In this document: positions 1-8,851 of the stretch, in pieces | Position numbering within the stretch: position 1 is the stretch's first letter | Layout of the letters: each line of letters starts with the position of its first letter | IMG/VR virus record: IMGVR_UViG_3300027573_000021 | Span: 1 to 64,000 of that record | DNA length: 64,000 nt | From: a virus | Direction: 5' to 3' (one strand) | Position numbers and translations under genes: made by a program | Notes under the pieces: model-generated | What the model was told of the DNA's origin: nothing | The model's input: the letters and a program-made list of their open reading frames with translations, nothing else | The model's database searches: none

Positions 1-836
1 CTGCACAGATACCTGATCCCACAGCAATAAAAGTTGAAGTAAGACCACTGGACAGGAAATCATGGCATGGCAAGAAAGGGAAAGAGTCCTTTGCACAGCC
101 AAAAGCAGTTGAAGCTCTTTATGAACATACAACTGGTAAATATGCCACAGGCTTAACTGAAGACGAGGCCATCAAATATGGAAAATTAATAGGAGCAGAT
201 TTATCTGATACCTTTAATCCAAGTGAACCTCATCCTTACTACAGCACTAAGCCGGGAACAGTGATGTTGCAGAATCACACAATGATCTTTGACATAAGCA
301 AACCTGCTGAGTATGTGAAGGTGAAGCTGATGAAGGCTAACAAGCTGGTGGCAAACTCCATGAAGGAGTATGAAGAAGGTAAATGGCCTGATGCTACCCA
401 TGTGATCTTTGATGAGGAAGAAGAAGTATCATCCAAGGCTAATAAAGTCCAGCTTCGCAGAAAAGCAAGTGCCATGCTCCTTGAAATGAGTGATGATTCC
501 AAGGCTAATATCATCCAGATACTATCCAAGAAATCAGTAAAGGGCAGAAGTGGTAATTTCATTGATGTGGAAATTGATGCCATCATCCAGAACAATGAAC
601 CTAACCAGCCCGGAATACTTGAATTTACAGAACTGGTGAGCATGGGCAGGGAAGAAGTGGCAGTAAGGGCATCAGTACTTAACCTGCTTCAAAGAGATAT
701 ATTGACCAAGGAGGCAGGAAGTATCTATTACATGGGAGAACTGATAGGAATTGATTATGAGGCAGCAGTGGAATGGTTCAAGAGTCCCAGTAATGCAAAA
801 TTGAAAGTGGCTATCCTTGAAAGAGGAAATAAATAA
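1..836 (+). CDS. Virion-block protein, 5' end outside window
   Basis: The reading frame is open from the window edge (first full codon at base 3) to a TAA at 834-836, so the ATG at 261 is internal and the gene starts upstream. The visible 278 residues are soluble and charged, with an acidic run (DEEEE) near residue 134 followed by helical segments, and no signal peptide or membrane helix. It sits 6 bases before a ring/adaptor-like gene, which suggests a late structural or assembly role. I do not recognise the family. The frame is certain; the function is unknown. Confidence 0.75.
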   Translation, partial: AQIPDPTAIKVEVRPLDRKSWHGKKGKESFAQPKAVEALYEHTTGKYATGLTEDEAIKYGKLIGADLSDTFNPSEPHPYYSTKPGTVMLQNHTMIFDISKPAEYVKVKLMKANKLVANSMKEYEEGKWPDATHVIFDEEEEVSSKANKVQLRRKASAMLLEMSDDSKANIIQILSKKSVKGRSGNFIDVEIDAIIQNNEPNQPGILEFTELVSMGREEVAVRASVLNLLQRDILTKEAGSIYYMGELIGIDYEAAVEWFKSPSNAKLKVAILERGNK

Positions 837-842
837 GCTGGC

Positions 843-1562
843 ATGACATCAAAGGAAATGCATTATGATCTCAAGCAGAAACTCAATAAGATTGATAGTC
901 AGAAATACAGGAACTTATATGTACCTGAAATAGACTGGAAATTGAATGAGGCACAGGAGGTATTTGTAAAGATCATAGCACAACCCAGATATGGAAAACA
1001 GATAGGCTTTGAACTGAACCAGAGAACTATTAATGACATAAGAACAATAGTAGTAGACCAGATACCTGCTACTGGAATAGTTCCAACAGTCTTTGACAGC
1101 ACTTCTTACATGGCAACATTGCCAGCAGATTTTTGGTTCTTGGCAAAGGCTTATGCACTGGGGACTAAAGGAACATGTGTGGATAAAGTCCTCAAGCTTA
1201 GAGAGGTTCAGCATGATGATGAACATGAACTCTCTCCATTTGACAGAAGTTCTTTTATATGGCGGGTCTCAAATATGAGGTTCAATGACCAAGGTATCAG
1301 GGTCTTTACTGATGGTACTTACAGCATCACTAAGGTCATACTTGAATACCTCAAAGAACCAAGAAGGATACACAATGCTGCTGATTGGCCAGGAGGTACT
1401 TATACTACATTAGATGGTGTAGTCCTCACAGGTACACAGGATTGTATATTACCAAAGCCAGTACACAGGGAAATAGTTGACTTAGCTGTACTGATCATAT
1501 CCGGAAACCTGAATATGCCTGACAGACAGGCTAAGAAAGAAGGAGTAGAATTGACACAGTAA
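843..1562 (+). CDS. Probable ring/head-tail adaptor protein
   Basis: 239 residues, 6 bases downstream of the previous stop. The N-terminal third is helical (KLNEAQEVFVK at about 34-44) and the C-terminus has a helix after LPKPVHREIVDLAV, a layout seen in gp4/gp11-type tail-tube and adaptor proteins of short-tailed phages. crAss-like virions stack several such ring proteins below the portal. The role is inferred from this resemblance and position in the late block; two further candidates lie at 13203 and 14767. A small head-completion protein of another type remains possible. Confidence 0.5.
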   Translation: MTSKEMHYDLKQKLNKIDSQKYRNLYVPEIDWKLNEAQEVFVKIIAQPRYGKQIGFELNQRTINDIRTIVVDQIPATGIVPTVFDSTSYMATLPADFWFLAKAYALGTKGTCVDKVLKLREVQHDDEHELSPFDRSSFIWRVSNMRFNDQGIRVFTDGTYSITKVILEYLKEPRRIHNAADWPGGTYTTLDGVVLTGTQDCILPKPVHREIVDLAVLIISGNLNMPDRQAKKEGVELTQ

Positions 1563-1592
1563 TAATAATTTATATCTTAAATATTCAAAAAA

Positions 1593-3050
1593 ATGGCAAC
1601 AACAAACCCTGTTTCACAAGTATTAGTTACTTCTGGTAATGCTGCACTATTAGCTGCTGGTGCAAGACCTAATACACTAGCAGTAGGTCAGCTTGGAGTA
1701 TTTAATTTTCATACAGGATTATCAGTTGATGGTTCTGTGGCCACTGATTGCAGAGACATATACCTTGCTGTAGGTGTTGATCCCGGTGCTGTAGGTTCTA
1801 TACAGGACATCAAGACATCAGCAGGTCAGGTAATCCAGAACCGCAATGTGAAAGCCCTCACCTACAGGGGTACTGTAGCTGACATTGCCAAAGTGGTGGA
1901 TATCATGGGTATCACTGCAAGATGTGAGGAGGACTATGTGGTAAAAATTGAAATCCGCAATGGTCAGGTATATGTTGAAAGTGGCTTCAACCAGTTCACC
2001 AAGTCTTACAATGCAAGAACAGGTTGTTGTGCAGATGCCTGTGAGGATTGTGGTACTGGTGATCCTAATGAGATTGCAGAACAAATTGTCAACCAGATCA
2101 ATGCTGATCCTGATGGTATGCTTACTGCCAGTTATGTTGTCAACAAGATAACTGCTACAGTAGCAGCAGGCCCTACTGCCACAGCAGATGCAGTGATTAC
2201 CATAGGTACTACTGCCTACACAGTGCCAGTGACCACTGGTGATACTGTGACAATAGCTGCTGGCAAGATTGTCACCAAGATCAACACACAGACTGGTTCT
2301 CCTTACAGGGCTACCAATGCAGCAGGTGTGATCAGCATCTATCCTGTGACCTCTGTTTCAGGTTCAACTGAAACCTTGGTTTACACCACTCCTGTAACTG
2401 GTATGACCATTACTCCCATTGTTGCAGCTACCAAGACCTCTATTGCTGCTGGTGCTGCCTTTGATACCTTCCAGTCCACTTATGTGGGAGCAGGTGCCGG
2501 CATCAGGATTACAGGTGTGCCAATGGCTATCAATGGCTATAATGGCTCTATCAACCTGAAATATGTAAAGAATCGCAATATTGACTTTATTGTTTCCCTG
2601 CCTGTTGGTTTTGAATGCAGTGGTACAGTTACAGTAGTAACTGAAGCTGCAAACAGTGAAGGCAGTGGCTATGATATCCGCCAATTGGAATACATGTCAG
2701 GAGGCACAAATGGTCAACCTGGCCCTTACAGGACTTCTGCAGTGCATGGTCTTGAAAGAAATGGTGGTACAATTTATTATGCTACTCCGGGTGCCAATTA
2801 CAACACTGTGATCCTTGCCTATGATCAGGCAAGTGTGGGAGGATGGCTTGAATACCTGAATAATCTTGAAACTATCATAGCTGTGCCTTGTGCTGATACA
2901 GTCACAACAACTTCAATAGGAGCATTCTTTGCCCTGATCTTCACACAATTTGGGACATTTGCTGATGACATTGCTGCTAATGATGGTTGTACAAATGTGG
3001 CTACTACAACACTGGTTGCTGCTACAGATGGAATAGAAAGTTTGTCTTAA
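1593..3050 (+). CDS. Abundant-type virion structural protein, beta-rich
   Basis: 485 residues, nearly all predicted beta strand, rich in Thr, Ala, Gly and Val. A Cys cluster (GCCADACEDCGTG, about 143-155) precedes NEIAEQIVNQINAD. Residues about 185-290 resemble an Ig-like or sheath-type insert domain (repeated strands around ITIGTTAYTVPV and ISIYPVTSV). The gene has its own 5' gap and a strong terminator directly after it, as expected for a highly expressed virion protein. The absence of a long spine helix argues against an HK97-fold major capsid protein. It may be a decoration, tail or fibre component; the exact role is unknown. Confidence 0.5.
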   Translation: MATTNPVSQVLVTSGNAALLAAGARPNTLAVGQLGVFNFHTGLSVDGSVATDCRDIYLAVGVDPGAVGSIQDIKTSAGQVIQNRNVKALTYRGTVADIAKVVDIMGITARCEEDYVVKIEIRNGQVYVESGFNQFTKSYNARTGCCADACEDCGTGDPNEIAEQIVNQINADPDGMLTASYVVNKITATVAAGPTATADAVITIGTTAYTVPVTTGDTVTIAAGKIVTKINTQTGSPYRATNAAGVISIYPVTSVSGSTETLVYTTPVTGMTITPIVAATKTSIAAGAAFDTFQSTYVGAGAGIRITGVPMAINGYNGSINLKYVKNRNIDFIVSLPVGFECSGTVTVVTEAANSEGSGYDIRQLEYMSGGTNGQPGPYRTSAVHGLERNGGTIYYATPGANYNTVILAYDQASVGGWLEYLNNLETIIAVPCADTVTTTSIGAFFALIFTQFGTFADDIAANDGCTNVATTTLVAATDGIESLS

Positions 3051-3079
3051 TAATGTGTATATCTTAATTGATCTGAGAG

Positions 3080-3106
3080 GGGCAGTTTCCACTGCCCTTA
3101 CTTTTA
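3080..3106 (+). terminator. Rho-independent terminator after 485-aa gene
   Basis: A perfect 7-bp stem (GGGCAGT at 3080-3086 with ACTGCCC at 3091-3097) closes a TTCC loop and is followed by TTACTTTTAT. It lies 30 bases after the stop at 3050 and before the ATG at 3133, so it would separate expression of the abundant upstream protein from the fibre genes. Confidence 0.75.
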
Positions 3107-3132
3107 TCTGACATTTTTAAACTTCTATTCTC

Positions 3133-4056
3133 ATGGTCATATTAAAGTATCATAACTATATTAAACTGACTGACTTTGCAGATGAACTAGAAGACTTCAC
3201 CATAGAGAGCTTTATCCTGACTGGCAACATCAATTGCTGTAAGGAAAATTGTACTGATCAGGTCAGTACTTTTTCATTTGATCTCACTGCGGAAGCTACT
3301 TGGTCAGCAGATTTATCTGAAGCTGTAAATAAGCAGGAAACATTATCTGAGATAGGTATCCAGTCCATCTTTAGTGTTAATCGCCAAGCTATTATTGTTG
3401 ATGTTGACCTGTCTCCTGTCTTGGGCACATGTGGCACCAATAACTGTACTTTGGAGAGTGTTGGCTTTGATCCTTCTTCCATGAAGACTGCTATTGATCA
3501 GTGGTTCTTAACTAACCTGTCCATTGTCACTGATGTTATCATTACTTTCACTGGTGGCAATATCATGAATGTGGAGGGCATTCCTGACAACTATGTTATT
3601 ACTGATGCCATGTATGGTACAGTTTTTCCCTACACCCCCATTCCCTTTGGCCAGACTCTCCCTGCCAGCAATATTTACTACTTCAATACAGAGGAAGAGG
3701 CCATCTATGTCAAGCCTGAGTTCTTTAATGGAGCTACTGAGTTTGTTGATGGTATATATAAGTTTTCTATCAAATGGATAAAAGAGGGAGGAGAAGGTTA
3801 TATTTATGAGGAAAACTGTGCCTTCATTGATATGACTACCAAGTGCAGGGTAGCTGGACTACTTGACAGTGCCTTGAAGGAGACTGAGGATGTGAATCTT
3901 GAGAAGATGGGCAGCACTGCTATTATGCTTCATTATGGTCTTGTCAATGGCTCAAACTGTGCCTGTAATTGTGATGGACTCTGTGAAGCTTTCAAAGGTT
4001 TAATTAACATATTGGATACTGCTGACCCTAACTTAATTAATGACTGTGGTTGCTAA
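3133..4056 (+). CDS. Cys-rich structural protein of unknown function
   Basis: 307 residues with several Cys pairs (NCCKENC near 35-41, GTCGTNNC near 97-104, and a C-terminal CACNCDGLC with a final CGC). The chain is mainly beta strand; there is no signal peptide. Regularly spaced Cys suggest metal binding or cross-linking in the particle. It follows the terminator and begins the host-recognition segment; its last 17 bases overlap the next gene. The family is not recognised; a baseplate or fibre-attachment role is only an inference from position. Confidence 0.5.
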   Translation: MVILKYHNYIKLTDFADELEDFTIESFILTGNINCCKENCTDQVSTFSFDLTAEATWSADLSEAVNKQETLSEIGIQSIFSVNRQAIIVDVDLSPVLGTCGTNNCTLESVGFDPSSMKTAIDQWFLTNLSIVTDVIITFTGGNIMNVEGIPDNYVITDAMYGTVFPYTPIPFGQTLPASNIYYFNTEEEAIYVKPEFFNGATEFVDGIYKFSIKWIKEGGEGYIYEENCAFIDMTTKCRVAGLLDSALKETEDVNLEKMGSTAIMLHYGLVNGSNCACNCDGLCEAFKGLINILDTADPNLINDCGC

Positions 4057-4663
4057 ATGTAATATAGTAGATGTGGTATTGAAAGACTTGGCAGAGCTGC
4101 AATATGGCTTTACCTGTCCCAGTGACAACACTAAGATTTTCATTGAAAACTATCTTGAATACCTGAACTGTGCTGACATTTATCATCATATTTGTTATCC
4201 TGCCCCACCTTGTGAAAAAGATCAGGCAGTTAATTTCACTTGTAACTTTAATCTGCTCAGTATATCAGCTACTTTAAATCCACCTGCTAACCCTGAAGCT
4301 GATATTATCTTTGATATTAAAGTCCTGAACTATGTGGGAGGAACATTGCCCTTCAAGTCTTATCTCTGGACTTTTGAGAGTGATGATTTTGAACTGGTAG
4401 GTGCTAATGGTCTCCCTGAAGTAAAATTGAAACTGAAAGAGGGTCAGGTATTGGAAACCATGACATCACTGATAGGAGTGACTATAGTGGATGCCAATGA
4501 TTGTGAGGATGATATAAGCTGTTATCTTACTCCTGATGGTATGCAGTGTGGATTTGCTTACCAGCCTTGTTTTGGGCCTGAAGGCTTAGTAGTGACAGCT
4601 CTTCTTCCTGTTGTATGCTCAAGACCTATGGGAATGATAGTGGCCTCTTATTTTGAACCATAA
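4040..4663 (+). CDS. Cys-rich protein, possible fibre-attachment component
   Basis: 207 residues starting inside the end of the previous gene (17-base overlap), which implies coupled translation. It is beta-rich with scattered Cys (FTCPSD, HICYPAPPC, DDISC, MQCGFAYQPC) and a central segment (LNYVGGTLPFKSYLWTFES) that looks like an Ig or PKD-type strand pattern. The next gene starts 14 bases after its stop. No catalytic motif was seen. It probably works with its neighbours at 3133 and 4678 in the tail or fibre complex. Confidence 0.5.
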   Translation: MTVVAKCNIVDVVLKDLAELQYGFTCPSDNTKIFIENYLEYLNCADIYHHICYPAPPCEKDQAVNFTCNFNLLSISATLNPPANPEADIIFDIKVLNYVGGTLPFKSYLWTFESDDFELVGANGLPEVKLKLKEGQVLETMTSLIGVTIVDANDCEDDISCYLTPDGMQCGFAYQPCFGPEGLVVTALLPVVCSRPMGMIVASYFEP

Positions 4664-4677
4664 TAAACTATTCAACA

Positions 4678-6822
4678 ATGGCATGTTTTTCACTTGCATG
4701 GGATAACACAGAGGTTCTGGCCAACCCCAATAATACTACACAGACAGCTTATTGGAGGTATAAAGGTGATGTTCCTTGGCTTAACACAGGTTTTGATGAT
4801 GCCAATCCTATGCCTACATCTCAAAATGTAATTGATATATGTAGCCTTGATGCCAACAGGATAGTAGAGTTTAAAGTGGAGAGTGAATGTACAGAGAATG
4901 GCCCTGTTTCCAATAATAATGGCACAAGGGAGCAGATAGCCTTTGTCTGCATTGAGCCAGTTCTCTCCAATACTGATGTTACTGCACAGGCTGTGGTCAG
5001 CTTGGTTGGCACTGCTATCACTAAAGTAAGGTTTACTCTGCGCAAGGCCAGTGATAATACCATTGTCTTTGGCCCTACTATCATAACCAGTGTGGCAAAT
5101 CAGGCTATAGCTACAGCCACAGGACTAACAGGCAGCACTGCTTATTACTGGCAAACTGTCCTCTATACTACCATCAATGGAGTAGAGGTCAACTCTTCAC
5201 AGTCCTCCTATCTCAATACAGTATGCGGGCCTTATAATCTCACCACTGATGCACCAGTAATAGTGGAAGACCTTATCTGGATTCCTCTTGCTGTACAGTG
5301 TGAGAAAGAAGGTGGATTTGGTGTGGTGAAGACTATATCTGGTCTCTCCTCTCCTTATACTGCATGGTATGATGTTGCTTCCAATCTTGTCTATATTGCT
5401 GATCAGGATGATGCAGCAGGTAATGTATACTGGTTCAATCCTGATACAGCTACCCTTCCTGCACACATGACTCACTCCACACAGATCATTGATCCTGCAT
5501 TATACAATACTTACATAGATGGCCCAAACAAGAAGATCTATTTTGTAGGTGCAAATACAGGAGGAATGCTGGTCTATAATATCATCACTGATACAGTCAC
5601 TACTCCTGCTGCTTTTGGTACTAATGGAGCTTTTAATAGAACATTACTGACAGTTACCAGTAACAGGATATACTGTAATGATGCTGCTATCAGTATTATC
5701 ATCATCAACAGGGAGACACAAACCATACTCAGCACAGTGCCTATTGCAGGGATACCTCTCAATGGAAACTTCTTAGGTGGAGTAATCCAGTTAATTGAAG
5801 CTACAGCTACAAATGAACTATATGCAATAACCAGTAATGGTACAACAGGTACAGTAGGAGTATATAATACAGCTTTGGATACATCAATTGCTGTGATAAC
5901 ACTTCCGGGAGCTGCTACATGGACTGGTGGTGGAAGCAAGTACTGGCAGGGTGGCTTCTATGATCCTGTTTCACAGAGGATGTTTATCACAGATATAGGC
6001 TCAAGCAAGCTGTTCATCATAGATGTAGTCACTCATACTGTGGTACAAACAATAGATGCAGTGAACAGGCAGGGTAAGGCTAATGCAGGCTACAATGGCA
6101 TGATTAACCCTGTCAATGGTGACTTGTATATAGGCTATACAGGGATAAATAATAGTGTTGATGCAAGCCCCATTAAGAGAATGTACCTGATGAACAGGAC
6201 TGGTTTTGTCTTCAGCAATATGTTTGAGAACCAATATTACATCAATGGTGCTGGTATTCCGGGAACTACTAATGTGGTTGGCACATCTCCTGGCTTGGGT
6301 GCATGGAGTGGTATGCCTGCATCTGCAACTGATGGTGTTATTACTCTTGTCAGCACTACTACTGGTAGTCAGAATACAGGAAAGAAGATTGTAGTGACAT
6401 TACAGGAAGTGGATGCTAATGATGGCAATGCTCCAACAGGAGAAACTGCAAATAATACTGTGCTTGACGGTGATGGCAATCCTAACCCTAACTATATACC
6501 TGATTCCACTGATCTTGTTACCTGTCCACTGACACTGAATACAGCTTGTCCCACTGATGTGGTAACTACATTCTCAGGAGCAACTCTCAACTATGAAGTT
6601 GCTGTGGCAGCTTCAGTTATTAATAATCCTGCTGTATTGAAGATGCAGATATATGCCTATAACATTGGCACTGCATCAGTGGAAGGTAGTCCAGTGACAA
6701 TAAATGATCCAACATTATTTTATTATGCAGGCAGCTTTGGTGGTCTTGGTGGAGTGAATTACACCATTCAGGTAAGGTTCTTGGGGGCTGCTGATGCTAT
6801 TCTCAATACTTGTACCTTGTAA
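4678..6822 (+). CDS. Tail/receptor protein with beta-propeller repeats
   Basis: 714 residues. Residues about 95-190 look like a fibronectin-III-type module (GSTAYYWQTVLYTT). Residues about 215-520 contain repeated blade-like strands of YVTN/NHL style: YDVASNLVYIADQDD, PNKKIYFVGANTGGMLVYN, PVSQRMFITDIGSSKLFIIDV, NPVNGDLYIGYTG. Such propellers commonly bind proteins or glycans. A short C-terminal beta domain follows. Placed before the fibre genes, it is a candidate receptor-binding or cell-surface-contact protein. The propeller is inferred from repeat pattern only; no enzyme residues were identified. Confidence 0.55.
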   Translation: MACFSLAWDNTEVLANPNNTTQTAYWRYKGDVPWLNTGFDDANPMPTSQNVIDICSLDANRIVEFKVESECTENGPVSNNNGTREQIAFVCIEPVLSNTDVTAQAVVSLVGTAITKVRFTLRKASDNTIVFGPTIITSVANQAIATATGLTGSTAYYWQTVLYTTINGVEVNSSQSSYLNTVCGPYNLTTDAPVIVEDLIWIPLAVQCEKEGGFGVVKTISGLSSPYTAWYDVASNLVYIADQDDAAGNVYWFNPDTATLPAHMTHSTQIIDPALYNTYIDGPNKKIYFVGANTGGMLVYNIITDTVTTPAAFGTNGAFNRTLLTVTSNRIYCNDAAISIIIINRETQTILSTVPIAGIPLNGNFLGGVIQLIEATATNELYAITSNGTTGTVGVYNTALDTSIAVITLPGAATWTGGGSKYWQGGFYDPVSQRMFITDIGSSKLFIIDVVTHTVVQTIDAVNRQGKANAGYNGMINPVNGDLYIGYTGINNSVDASPIKRMYLMNRTGFVFSNMFENQYYINGAGIPGTTNVVGTSPGLGAWSGMPASATDGVITLVSTTTGSQNTGKKIVVTLQEVDANDGNAPTGETANNTVLDGDGNPNPNYIPDSTDLVTCPLTLNTACPTDVVTTFSGATLNYEVAVAASVINNPAVLKMQIYAYNIGTASVEGSPVTINDPTLFYYAGSFGGLGGVNYTIQVRFLGAADAILNTCTL

Positions 6823-6831
6823 TTATAATCA

Positions 6832-8202
6832 ATGAGTAAGACACATCAAATACTATCTTCAAACTTCAGTGACATCAAGAGCCTTGATTGTTATATCAAA
6901 TCTCTTATAGATATTGCTATGGCTGAAGCTCTTACTGATGCTGAAATCAAAGTAGAGGATACAGCAAGTATAGACCTTCAGGGAACTGGCAAGTCAGCCA
7001 CTCCCCTGAAAGCTGTTGCACTTATATCCCCTCAACCTGATAATGATATTGCAGTGCTTCCAGATGGCTTATACACTTCAGGCTTGGTGAAATATGGAGT
7101 TGTCAGTGGAGGTGAGGTTACATGGACTGGTGGTTATGGTTATCATGTCTCTCCTGCTATCTATTATATCAATAAGGTCAAATTTGATCAGACCATCACT
7201 AATCCTGCTGGCTTTGACTTTGTACTTACTGCACCCAGTCCACTCTATAACAGGCTTGACAGCTTTGTACTTAATAACTTAGGCTTGACAGTAGTGCTTG
7301 CAGGTGCACCTTCCAATAATCCTGCATTGGCTCCACTTAACACTGCCACACAGCTATTTCTCTCCTGTGCTTTGGTTGAAGTCAGCAATATAGGAACTGC
7401 TGCTAACAGGGTAGCTATTGCTACTCCTGTTCCCGGAATGGAGTTTATACAGACTGATGATGTCAGGGATGCACCTGCTGGCAAGTATTACTATGCTAAT
7501 GGCAGGTGGAATTATCTTCTCCTCAATCCAGAGCAATTAGTCTATGCATTTGAGGACTTTCTCTTAGTAGGTGGCAATGGTGTCAGCACTAACAGGTTCT
7601 TTTATGCCATAACAGGTTCAGCCACTCCTACTGGCTTATATGCAAACAGGCCAGGAGCAGTGGTATTCAGTACTGCTGCTATCAATACAGGCAGGGTAAC
7701 ATTATATGCAGGTTCTCTTAACAACTCTTCAGGAGGTTTATACTTCACAGGTGGTGCATGTTACTTTAAGTGCAGTACTATAGACTTTCCTATCCTTTCA
7801 ACAGTAGGAGAAGAATTTACTATCAGGGTGGGTCTTGGCTTTTTTGGTGCAGGAGGTTTAAGTGCTGATCTGGATGGAGGAGTTTATTTTGAATATAACA
7901 GGCTCACCTCTGCTAACTGGTTATTAAGAACAGCAAAGAATGCAGTCAGGACAACTCTTGACAGTCTTGTACCTGTTGCTACAGGTACTATCTTATTTGA
8001 GATATTTGTGAATGCAGCAGCTACACAAGCTGATTACTATATTAATGATGTATTAGTTGGTAGTGTTACACCTTTAGCTTTTCCTTTTGTTGTATTTGGC
8101 TCTCCAATATTCCAGTTAATGAAATCAGCAGGAACTACTCCCAGAACTATAACTTTGGATTATATAAAAGCATGGCAGAGATTAACAGTAATAAGACCTT
8201 AA
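6832..8202 (+). CDS. Tail fibre with C-terminal lectin-like module
   Basis: 456 residues. The N-terminus (1-80) holds a helix and a segment like those linking fibres to the virion (DTASIDLQGTGKSATPLKAV). Residues about 204-456, from QTDDVRDAPAGKYYY to the end, form a beta-rich module resembling concanavalin/LamG jelly rolls (GVYFEYNRL, LFEIFVNAAATQADYYINDV). The same module recurs in the gene at 8848, so a duplication and exchange has occurred. It probably recognises a host surface glycan. The fold is an inference; the internal similarity is directly visible. Confidence 0.6.
   Translation: MSKTHQILSSNFSDIKSLDCYIKSLIDIAMAEALTDAEIKVEDTASIDLQGTGKSATPLKAVALISPQPDNDIAVLPDGLYTSGLVKYGVVSGGEVTWTGGYGYHVSPAIYYINKVKFDQTITNPAGFDFVLTAPSPLYNRLDSFVLNNLGLTVVLAGAPSNNPALAPLNTATQLFLSCALVEVSNIGTAANRVAIATPVPGMEFIQTDDVRDAPAGKYYYANGRWNYLLLNPEQLVYAFEDFLLVGGNGVSTNRFFYAITGSATPTGLYANRPGAVVFSTAAINTGRVTLYAGSLNNSSGGLYFTGGACYFKCSTIDFPILSTVGEEFTIRVGLGFFGAGGLSADLDGGVYFEYNRLTSANWLLRTAKNAVRTTLDSLVPVATGTILFEIFVNAAATQADYYINDVLVGSVTPLAFPFVVFGSPIFQLMKSAGTTPRTITLDYIKAWQRLTVIRP
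7441..8199 (+). repeat. Duplicated fibre module, copy 1
   Basis: This DNA encodes a module of about 253 residues that recurs at 9067-9810. Similarity is visible at both protein level (QTDDxRDAPA, NGRWN, GVYFEY, ATQADYYIN, DYIKxWQRLT) and DNA level (CAGACTGATGATG at the start). Confidence 0.85.
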
Positions 8203-8221
8203 TCATTAAATTATTATCCTT

Positions 8222-8851
8222 ATGAGCAATATAGGTAACTTAATATCACGACTTAATAATCTTGAGAGAAGGATTACAGAGATAGAGAATCCTCCACCTT
8301 CCAACATAGGCCCTGAAAGTCTTATGGTAATGTCAAATATGAAACTATCTGCTGTACCTATGGCAAAGGCTCTGGAAGTACTTAACAGTGGTGGCAGACC
8401 TGATACTATTCCCGGTAATCCTAATGCTGGTCTTTCTTATAATGCTTATGCAGCCTTACTTTCCCAGACAGGAACTACTGCTCCTGTAGCTGTGCTATTG
8501 GACAACTCATTAAAGAAAAATCCAACATGGGTCTATGAAGCTGTTGGCAGGTATATCCTGACTGCTGTTAGTGTATTTCCAGTAGGAAGAACTGCTATCA
8601 TTCCTATAGATAACATGACCAGCACTAAGGTTACAGGAGTTTGGCTTGATACCAGTACCATAGAGATAGTTACTACTGATCTTGTCACAGGTCTTCCAGC
8701 TAATGATCACTTAAGTAATACCTTTGTTGAAGTGAGAGTGTATTCTCAGTCATTAGTGGAGTTATTAAAAACACTTAAAGATGAAATAATTCAGGGTCAG
8801 GGTGGTCAGGTTCAGATACAAAAACCTAAAGTAAATAAGCCAAGCTTATGA
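8222..8851 (+). CDS. Fibre-associated protein with coiled-coil head
   Basis: 209 residues. The first 25 form a coiled coil (LISRLNNLERRITEIENPPP) followed by PESLMVMSNMKLSAV. The same head (LSKLNQLDRRVDAIENPPP, PEGYMVIENK) opens the next gene, so the two share an N-terminal trimerisation or anchoring module but carry different bodies. The middle is beta-rich and there is no lectin-like module. Its stop overlaps the next start as ATGA (8848-8851). It may be a fibre subunit, adaptor or alternative tip. Confidence 0.5.
   Translation: MSNIGNLISRLNNLERRITEIENPPPSNIGPESLMVMSNMKLSAVPMAKALEVLNSGGRPDTIPGNPNAGLSYNAYAALLSQTGTTAPVAVLLDNSLKKNPTWVYEAVGRYILTAVSVFPVGRTAIIPIDNMTSTKVTGVWLDTSTIEIVTTDLVTGLPANDHLSNTFVEVRVYSQSLVELLKTLKDEIIQGQGGQVQIQKPKVNKPSL

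Noticed and set aside
261-836. ATG at 261 as the start of the first gene
   Set aside because: The frame is open to base 3 with protein-like sequence, so the start lies before the window.
1593-3050. Calling the 485-residue protein the major capsid protein
   Set aside because: It is abundant-looking, but lacks the long helices of an HK97 fold and has an Ig-like insert; the capsid gene is probably upstream of the window.
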